Origin: Henckelia pumila
Lineage: Eukaryota > Streptophyta > Magnoliopsida > Lamiales > Gesneriaceae
Assembly: GCF_033568475.1 (NCBI RefSeq)
Contig: NC_133120.1
Span: 82,912,151-82,976,150, forward strand
Length of the DNA stretch: 64,000 nucleotides
Reading direction: 5' to 3'
Below the pieces are notes generated by a model, which had not been told where the DNA came from, did no database searches, and saw only the letters and a list, made by a program, of their open reading frames with translations. Made by a program: the position numbers and the translations under genes. This document shows positions 57,863 to 64,000 of the stretch, piece by piece (position 1 is the first letter of the stretch; the number at the start of each line of letters is the position of its first letter).

Positions 57863-59756
57863 TGAAAGAGTTGATGCCCCGCTAGCCAAGTTATGGCTAA
57901 GGGCTTTGAGAGTCTCTTATTGTAAACAATCTTTGTTTAATATAATTTACTTTCATTAATGGCATTTTCTTTATCTTTTTTCATAATATTATATTGTGAT
58001 ATACTATAGTAGTTTTGATAAAGACCTTGAATATACTATAGTGTAAGTAAGATGAGATAGTGAATAAAGAGAGATCACTATCATGAAACACATCTTATAT
58101 TCACTGTATATTCTAAACAGTTCCTAGTCAATTGAGCCGTCCGCAAATAAGGATAAGGATCACTCGAGATTGAGACTAGCATTTGCGATGCCAAGTACCA
58201 TGTTTCATTGGTATGGAACATAGAGATGTTCAAAGTATGAAAATGGATATTCATATGATGAATGATCGAACTACCCTATTCGAACTTTCCAAGTGGTTAT
58301 TATTAATTGAGTGGATAAGTCCGCGGTTTTGGTTGTACACCATTAGTCCTTACTACTTGAAACATCATGAAGACTCTATATGCTAGTACTATACTTTGAC
58401 TCATTTATCGACTCTATGAAGGTCATCAGGTGTCGGGATTGGGTACAGTTACGACACATATAGGAGTCGATGCTTTGTTGTCAAGGATTCACCACACGCT
58501 TGCAAGTGTGGATATCCTATGCGATCTGAGGAGATATTAGTGTGACAAATCTCTGGCCAGAGTACTCGATGTGATTTAGGTTACTTGGTTTCCTAGTAGC
58601 ACATGCGATGTCACTATTTGATCTTCAAGATGCATTGCATAGTTATCGAATCTCGAACGACTCTCGATGTACCAATGGTTGTTGATTCGATCGGGATATA
58701 TGGATGAAGGGACCGTACTGTACGCTAACCAAAACCTACTGGTTCTTGCAGGCACTATCAGTGATACCTAGGGAATCATGGGGCGATGTTGCTAGGCGCT
58801 CTTATCATGATTCGATGGGTAAGTCGGAAATTATTGTTTCGAGTCACAAGGAGTTGTGAGCCCACGGCTAGCTGTATCCCTGAACCATTGAGGGTCACAC
58901 AAGTAATGAATTACTAATCCCCGTTGAGTTAGTTAAATTTAAAGAGTTAAATTTAGCGAAAGAGAAGTTGGACTTCTTAACTAAAGGGAGTGGAATTTCC
59001 TAAAATGACATAGGGATGGGCATTTTTGGAAATCACTGAATTCGGATTTAGAAAAATTATCTTGACTTTAAAAGGTGCAGAAATGGTTTCTATGCACATT
59101 GGTAAAATCAGTTTATCAATCGGAGTCATGATGAATTTTATATTAATTTCTATAATAACAGTCTTGGCTTGTTGGGCTTAAGTCATGGATTATGGGCTCT
59201 AAGGAGTTAGTGTCCTAATAGACATATAACTTAATCCAGTTTAGAAATTATATATATATATATATACGTGTAATTTTAAAAAAACATTATTATTCCAACC
59301 TTGCAATTTTCGAAAATCACAATATATTTTCTAAGGGGGTTTTCAAAATTCCCTTCTCCTTTTTGATAGAATTCAGTGTGTGATTTTTCTGAAAAATTAC
59401 ATTCTGAATTGACAGATCAAATCTGTTTAATCTCTTCGATAAACACCTGATTGATTTTTAGTGCAATTAATCAGAGGGTTTTAGTTTTCTGTTAGTGAAC
59501 TTAATTCAGGAGTTGATCGAGCGAGTCATCAGTTCCTGGGATTTACAATAAGAGCAGAAAATTCTGTTGGTGTCCATAATTAAGCCATAGTTTGAAGAGG
59601 TAAAATTTTAATTGTTATTATTATTTTACATGTTGATTTTAATCGTTATGATTTGATACCCATGATATGGAATCGTTCCATATAAGAAAATAAAAATTTT
59701 TAAACTTCCGCTGCACCGGGTATCACATCTTTGATCCGAGAACGCGTGTTCCAACA
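57863..59756 (+). repeat. Copia LTR3 (1894 bp)
   Basis: The right LTR of the array, ending GTTCCAACA directly before the CTTCA duplication (59757-59761). Confidence 0.9.
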
Positions 59757-60219
59757 CTTCATTCAACGGGGCAGGTGCAGGTACAGGTGGTGTACCCAGT
59801 AGCTTGGAGTGACCAGTGACCGTAGAGACAACAGGATTAGCCGTAGATTTTATTTATCCTTAGGCCCCGTTTGAATTTGGTAGACATTTTTTAAAAAAAG
59901 CACTTTTTTAAGCTATAATTTTTGGCTTTTGAAAAAGCTCTAATTTTGACTTAAAAAATGCTTATTTAAGCACTTTTTTGGTCAACCAAACATTTTATTA
60001 AATGAAAAACACTTAAAAAAGTGCTTTTTTAACCTAGCTTTTGAAACCAAACGGGCCCTTAGGCTTAATTATTCGATTGAGTTGTATATTGAATTTGTTT
60101 AGTCGGTTGTATTCTGTCTACCCGCTTTTATTTAAGTCTTCCGCAGCGATTTATTTTTAATGCATATTTAATTATGCTCTAACTCTGATCAGGTAGTGGA
60201 TCCGGGTTGGGTCGCTACA
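59757..60219 (+). mobile_element. Outer Ty3-type LTR remnant, last part
   Basis: Resumes the sequence broken at 38753 (ACACTTCA / TTCAACGGGGCAGGTG) and ends GGATCCGGGTTGGGTCGCTACA, a typical Del/Tekay-type LTR end. It is interrupted by the MITE at 59863-60058. The 60219 end abuts the duplicated host segment without a primer site, so no element body follows. Confidence 0.55.
59863..60058. mobile_element. Tourist-like (PIF/Harbinger) MITE, TSD TTA
   Basis: 196 bp starting GGCCCCGTTTGAATTTGGT and ending ACCAAACGGGCCC, with TTA on both sides (59860-59862 and 60059-60061). A 3-bp TTA duplication and GGSCC-type termini fit the PIF/Harbinger MITEs. Internal arms carrying AAAAAAGTGCTTTTTTAA-like words make a long hairpin. 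Non-coding. Confidence 0.8.
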
Positions 60220-60574
60220 AAACTTAAATAATTTTCCCCTAAATAATAAATTAAATAAATATATAAAATATATAAATTTTTTTAAAAAATATCATACATT
60301 AATAATTTAATTTTTTAAATTAATTTCACGATAAAAATATCTTTAGAACATATTTATAAATATGCAACGTGACACGTGTTAGGTGTATGCCAAATCTAAT
60401 CTAAGTGGGGAAAAAATAGGATATTTCAAATACGTACTTATTACTCTATATAATAAACCAACAAGTACTAAACAAAAAAATATAATTTCGCAAATTTTAT
60501 AACGTCACTTCAGCACCGATCTCAAATATGGAAATTTTCGACAAATAAAATGTGTCATATGCACTATATAATAA
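60220..60574. repeat. Right copy of the ~360-bp duplicated segment
   Basis: Direct-orientation relative of 34614-34987. It begins exactly at the end of the outer LTR and breaks off at CTATATAATAA, where pararetroviral flank begins. The left copy continues for at least 200 bp beyond this point. Confidence 0.85.
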
Positions 60575-60662
60575 GGGCAACATGTAGATAACTTCCTAAA
60601 TCAAACATAACTTTCAATTTACTCTTTATATTTGTCTTTCTAAAAATGTCCTTGTCGTTATT

Positions 60663-62069
60663 TTAATCATTATTATTTCTTGAATTATCAAATGTGGAAG
60701 CGGATTCAAAATCTGATTCACTTGATTCATCAAGATAATAAATATTTTCATCATCGGATGAAAATTCAATTGTTTCTACGGGATAGAATCCAATAGTATA
60801 TATTTCTTCAAGAAGTTTAATTTTATTTTTCTTTTCGTTTCGTTTTGGACATTCATTCGCATAATGTCCTTCTTCGTTGCACAACCAACATGTGCAATTC
60901 TTTCCTTTCCCCTTTGGGCAAGGTGGTTTTTTTTAATCAAACTTTTTATAAAATTTTCTTTTATAAGGTTTTCTGAAGAAATTCTTTTTAAATTTCTTTT
61001 TCTTATAGGGAATAAATTTCTTATTAAAAGATTTATAAGGTTTATTAAATTTATTCTGTTTCTATCGTTTTAAATATTTGTGTGACATGTTTGTTTTGCA
61101 ACCGTATTCTTTTACTGTGAATTCCATTTTGTCACAACAAAGTTTATTGTTCTGTTTGTAGGATTTAGAGATTCTTTTATTTAGTGTTACTTCATGACAT
61201 TTCTTTGTTATTATGTCTTTGATGAATTTAATAGCTCCTCCTAAAGTTTTAGCATAAGAACTAGTTAAGAATTCATCTTTACTGTGTATAGGTATATTAG
61301 GTATCTTATTAAAGATACTTAGTTTATAATGTTCCATTTTATCAGCATCTATTAATTGATAATAGTTTGTTTCATAATCACAAATAAATTCTTTTAAGTA
61401 ACATAAATTGCATAATTTAATATTATCTAATATAAAGATTGCTCTATTTTGTTCTATATTCTTAGCTACCAAATTAGCATCATTATTAGAAACTCCTAAA
61501 AATTCTTGGTACAAGGCATCAACAAATAGTTCGAAATATCGATGTCCTGTCATTCCTTGTGGTAGATTAGTAATTACTAGGTTTTCAGCTCAAGTTCTTA
61601 CTGCTCCTACCAGTGTCATTTTTATCATCCCATGAGTTAAAACTTGAATATTCTCACTTTTGTCTAATAATGGTGTTAATTGAATTTGTACTGATAGTTC
61701 ATTTGTCCAATTATCTATCTTTGATTTTCTTTCTTTGGCTGTTGAACATCCTAAATCTAAGATATTTTGTTTCACAAATCCTGATGTTTTTGATTCTCTA
61801 AGAATATCTCTAACATCTTTATAAGATCCAGAGTATTGGTCTCTGTTATATTTAAATTCTTCATCATCTCTTCCACCACTACCTTCTACATTCGTTCGTA
61901 GATTTAATCGTGGTCTAGAATCATCTTCAGATTCTGATTCTGAAATATCCATATCTCTGTATTGTTCTGAGTCCTGATGTGAATGATATAATTCTTCTGT
62001 ATTTACTCCTATTTGTTCAAAATCAGATGAGTCGGTTTCACTAAACATCTCCATACTTATGTTTGCCAT
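60663..62069 (-). pseudogene. Pararetroviral coat protein gene, three in-frame stops
   Basis: Starts at 62069, overlapping the previous gene by 29 bases. The N-terminal ~110 residues are very acidic (Glu/Asp/Ser-rich), as in caulimovirid coat precursors. The central capsid-like part follows. A Lys-rich stretch leads to a C-C-H-C zinc knuckle near 60,830-60,890 and an acidic tail ending at 60663. One reading frame covers all of this but is broken by TGA at 61590, TAG at 61062 and TAA at 60933, with no frameshift seen. The acidic-capsid-knuckle-acidic order is the basis for the call. No functional product is expected from this copy. Confidence 0.8.
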
Positions 62070-62334
62070 AACTAAGGGGATTTATATACCATGATTCAAT
62101 TTTGAATGGTGGTTCTTCTTCCATTTTTCTTTTTCCTTTATCTATTGGAAGAACTTCCTTAAGATAGTTTAATATTTCATAACTATGTCTTTCTTGTTCA
62201 ATTATTAATCTAGTCGTTGCTAAATCAATATATTCTTTGAAATTCTTCTCTAATTCTTGTATTGATAGATTGATCTTATTAATATTATTTTCTAAATCTC
62301 CTAGATCTTTTTCTAATTTTATTAAGGACGTCAT
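62041..62334 (-). CDS. Pararetroviral small coiled-coil protein, 97 aa
   Basis: Lies between movement and coat genes, overlapping the former by 4 bases and the latter by 29. Residues ~1-60 have heptad-spaced Leu/Ile with many Glu, Lys and Asn, so a coiled coil is likely; the rest is basic then polar. In position and type it resembles the small virion-associated or aphid-factor-like proteins of caulimovirids, but the identity is not certain. Frame intact. Confidence 0.6.
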   Translation of the reverse strand: MTSLIKLEKDLGDLENNINKINLSIQELEKNFKEYIDLATTRLIIEQERHSYEILNYLKEVLPIDKGKRKMEEEPPFKIESWYINPLSYGKHKYGDV

Positions 62335-63272
62335 TGCGATGAGGTTGACTCATTAACAATAGCTTGTTTAATTTTAAGAATATTTTGATTCATGGTTCCA
62401 ATCTTATCAAGAATATCTTCATCATTTCTAGCAAATGATAATGATATTCTTGGTACAGACTGTTTTGTGATTTGGAGGTCATCTGAAGTCCATCTTTTAT
62501 AGGGATTTATTTCTTCAATAAATGCTTTTTGAGGGTGTTCAATTCTTGTAATATTTTCAAACATTCTTTCAACAGAAATAGTTGGTTTTGTTGAAATTAT
62601 TCCTGTTTGAGAATTATTACTTATTGCTAAACCGACAACATAGTTTTTATTGATCGGATGGTTTCCTGTTAACATAAGATTATTTCTATAAAAGTAATAA
62701 TCTAATGTTAAAACGTCATTTATGTTTTTATCAAAAAGAAATATATTGTATTGTGGATAAATACAAAATTTCATCTTTTTGTAACATAAATTTTCTTCAA
62801 TTTTTCCAAGGATAGAATCCTCGAAATTACGTATTCTTTTGTCACGAACTGTTATTTCAATTGGTGTATCTATTCCTTCTCGGTAGTGAGCTGATATTAT
62901 TATTTCAATTCCTCCGATATGAACATATTTCAGTTCAGATCGTTCTTTTTCACTGGCTTTTGCCATGATGGTATTAATATCTTGAGTTGTTAATAAATTT
63001 AGAGTATTAGACCTTGATTCGTTATTTATTTTACAAGATCGTTCTTTTGTACGAATAGAATAATAAATTAAATTTTTTCTGGGATTAATAAAATTTGAAA
63101 TCTTACTTAGTATTCCTGGTTGGTCTATTAGATTTATTTTTGAATTAGAAAACCCTGTTTTCTGTATTTCAGCAAACTTGCTTTGATTGAATATAATATT
63201 CAAATTATACTCTTGGTTTTCTTCAGATTCATCGACCAGGTTGTTTTGATTTGGAATTGTTACTTCTGTCAT
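62331..63272 (-). CDS. Pararetroviral movement protein (30K-like), 313 aa
   Basis: An intact frame starting one base after the preceding stop. The central ~180 residues have the beta-rich pattern of the 30K movement-protein superfamily (a Y-V-H-I-G-G-I-E-I strand, then a D-K-R-I-R segment, and later a Y-V-V-G-L-A-I-S strand). The C-terminal part is helical. In living relatives such proteins form tubules through plasmodesmata for cell-to-cell spread. Here the gene is part of a broken genomic copy. Call rests on gene order and strand pattern. Confidence 0.75.
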   Translation of the reverse strand: MTEVTIPNQNNLVDESEENQEYNLNIIFNQSKFAEIQKTGFSNSKINLIDQPGILSKISNFINPRKNLIYYSIRTKERSCKINNESRSNTLNLLTTQDINTIMAKASEKERSELKYVHIGGIEIIISAHYREGIDTPIEITVRDKRIRNFEDSILGKIEENLCYKKMKFCIYPQYNIFLFDKNINDVLTLDYYFYRNNLMLTGNHPINKNYVVGLAISNNSQTGIISTKPTISVERMFENITRIEHPQKAFIEEINPYKRWTSDDLQITKQSVPRISLSFARNDEDILDKIGTMNQNILKIKQAIVNESTSSQ

Positions 63273-63273
63273 T

Positions 63274-63567
63274 TTAACAGATGATAGAACTTCTTAATTT
63301 TCTTAAGGCTATTAAAAGTCTTTTTGTCGAATCTATCTGTTCTAATAAATTCTGAAAATCTTCGAAACTATCAATTGAAGATTGACAATTTTTAAGATGT
63401 TTCAAATTATTTTCACAATTTTCTATATCAAAATTTATATTTTGAGAATATAAATTAAAGATATTCATTTTTGTATTTTCATACATTTTCCATTTAGTAA
63501 AAATTGTTACTTTTATTATTTTGTTTTTGTTGATCGGATTTCGATAACAAAGTTTGTTCTTATTCAT
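63274..63567 (-). CDS. Pararetroviral small protein of unknown role, 97 aa
   Basis: Overlaps the previous frame by 8 bases and ends 1 base before the movement-protein start, so it is surely part of the same polycistronic block. The second half looks helical with regular Leu. Not recognised further. Confidence 0.5.
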   Translation of the reverse strand: MNKNKLCYRNPINKNKIIKVTIFTKWKMYENTKMNIFNLYSQNINFDIENCENNLKHLKNCQSSIDSFEDFQNLLEQIDSTKRLLIALRKLRSSIIC

Positions 63568-63781
63568 AACATATTGTTATGTCTTCAATTTCATCGTTTT
63601 CAGAAATTTGAATTATCATTTTCCAGTTGCTTGAAAAATGTTTTTTTTTATGATTTTTGAAATAAAAGGTTTGGAGATCTTTTATTTTATTCCATAATTG
63701 ATCTATTTGACGTAAATCTTTTAGTAAGATTATTTTATCAAATAAATTTTTAATCTCAATATCTAAAGTTAATCCAGGCAT
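63560..63781 (-). CDS. First pararetroviral frame after the primer site, 73 aa
   Basis: Its ATG lies ~20 bases downstream of the primer site, the place where many caulimovirids have a small first gene. Amphipathic and charged, no recognised domain. Confidence 0.5.
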   Translation of the reverse strand: MPGLTLDIEIKNLFDKIILLKDLRQIDQLWNKIKDLQTFYFKNHKKKHFSSNWKMIIQISENDEIEDITICYE

Positions 63782-63801
63782 TAATAATTTGCTTTATTTA
63801 A

Positions 63802-63813
63802 GCTCTGATACCA
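63802..63813 (-). other. Pararetroviral tRNA-Met primer binding site
   Basis: TGGTATCAGAGC on the minus strand, the consensus minus-strand primer site used as the map origin of Caulimoviridae genomes. Confidence 0.85.
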
Positions 63814-64000
63814 GGTTGCGGAATTCTTCAAATTCTTATGAATTTTCTTATTCATGGATTTACAGATCTGATTCATGGATTTTCAGATCTGATTCATTTA
63901 TAACAGATAAATGTTTTCATATTAGTTTGGTTCCATTCATGGATTATTAATACAAATTTTAGTTGATAAATTGATTCAAATATGGTTAAATCAGAAGTAT
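63814..64000 (-). other. Pararetroviral upstream (intergenic) region, start
   Basis: Sequence beyond the primer site would be leader or promoter DNA of the viral copy. It has two 21-bp tandem copies of TTCATGGATTTNCAGATCTG (63851 and 63872). It continues past the window edge. Confidence 0.5.

Larger units (their letters stand above)
38754..59756 (+). mobile_element. Ty1/copia tandem array, 21 kb, single TSD CTTCA
   Basis: Structure: LTR1 38754-40665, internal 1 40666-46128, LTR2 46129-48019, internal 2 48020-57862, LTR3 57863-59756. LTRs begin TGAAAGAGTTGA and end GTTCCAACA. The 5-bp CTTCA lies at 38749-38753 and 59757-59761 and nowhere at the inner LTR boundaries, so the whole array occupies one insertion site. 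Both internals have the copia order gag, protease, integrase, reverse transcriptase, RNase H, both broken by stops and frameshifts. Internal 2 also contains the Ty3 element 53461-57661. Confidence 0.9.
60590..64000 (-). mobile_element. Endogenous pararetrovirus segment (Caulimoviridae), partial
   Basis: On the minus strand: a tRNA-Met primer site at 63813-63802, then tightly packed genes (73 aa, 97 aa, movement protein, 97 aa, coat protein) with overlaps of 4-29 bases or 1-base gaps, the compact polycistronic style of Caulimoviridae. Polymerase and the transactivator region are absent: host-like DNA starts just after the coat gene. Left junction is ~60,580-60,600. The right side runs past the window edge, so its true extent is unknown. 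Several coat-gene stops show it is an old, non-functional genomic copy. Genus not assigned. Confidence 0.85.

Noticed and set aside
35254-60224. AAACT at 35254 and 60220 as the target duplication of the outer LTR
   Set aside because: The sequence after the left AAACT does not begin with TG, and the motif also lies within the duplicated host segment, so it is too weak to use.
34614-60574. The ~360-bp flanking copies as LTRs of one giant element
   Set aside because: They lack TG...CA ends, primer site and polypurine tract, and the left copy continues into different DNA without a boundary.

Overview
The window reads as nuclear DNA of a flowering plant, most likely a core eudicot and perhaps an asterid. 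Genes carry GT-AG introns, intergenic DNA is AT-rich, and the gene families are plant ones (B3, L-type lectin, RING-CH, DUF3527). Most of the rest is plant LTR retrotransposons, MITEs, a SINE and an endogenous pararetrovirus. There is no bacterial-type feature such as an operon or CRISPR array.

Left half (1-34,600) is genic. It holds a B3-domain gene (674-1036, minus) with a decayed B3 relative at the window edge, and a single-exon, kinase-less, membrane-anchored L-type lectin (4511-5578, minus). It also holds a two-exon RING-CH E3-ligase-like gene (12976-13810, plus), a DUF3527 gene (15355-17986, minus) and a five-exon gene for a 153-aa plant-specific protein of unknown function (24868-26719, minus). 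Between them are small mobile elements, several dated by target-site duplications (TSDs): two hAT-type MITEs, a 585-bp TRIM with TSD TCATG, palindromic MITEs, a TRIM array that shares LTRs, and a tRNA-derived SINE with an ~18-bp TSD.

Right half (34,600-64,000) is a nest of mobile elements. The outermost layer is a Ty3-type LTR remnant (about 35,230 to 60,219). Into it went a solo LTR (36040-38281, TSD TTGGG), a Tourist-like MITE (59863-60058, TSD TTA) and a 21-kb Ty1/copia array built LTR-internal-LTR-internal-LTR (38754-59756), bounded by one 5-bp TSD (CTTCA). The second copia unit was later hit by an Athila/Tat-like Ty3 element (53461-57661), which then lost RT, RNase H, integrase and most of its 3' LTR. 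A ~360-bp host segment occurs on both sides of the nest (34614-34987 and 60220-60574). The right copy runs into a partial endogenous pararetrovirus (about 60,590-64,000, minus) that has a tRNA-Met primer site, movement-protein and coat-protein genes, three stops in the coat gene and no polymerase.

The most unusual signal is architectural. Four unrelated retroelement regions each carry an array of GC/CpG-rich palindromic words whose sequences differ, but whose partner words sit 20-23 bp apart, in two cases repeated at an exact larger period (88 bp or 73 bp). I know of no named system that explains this.
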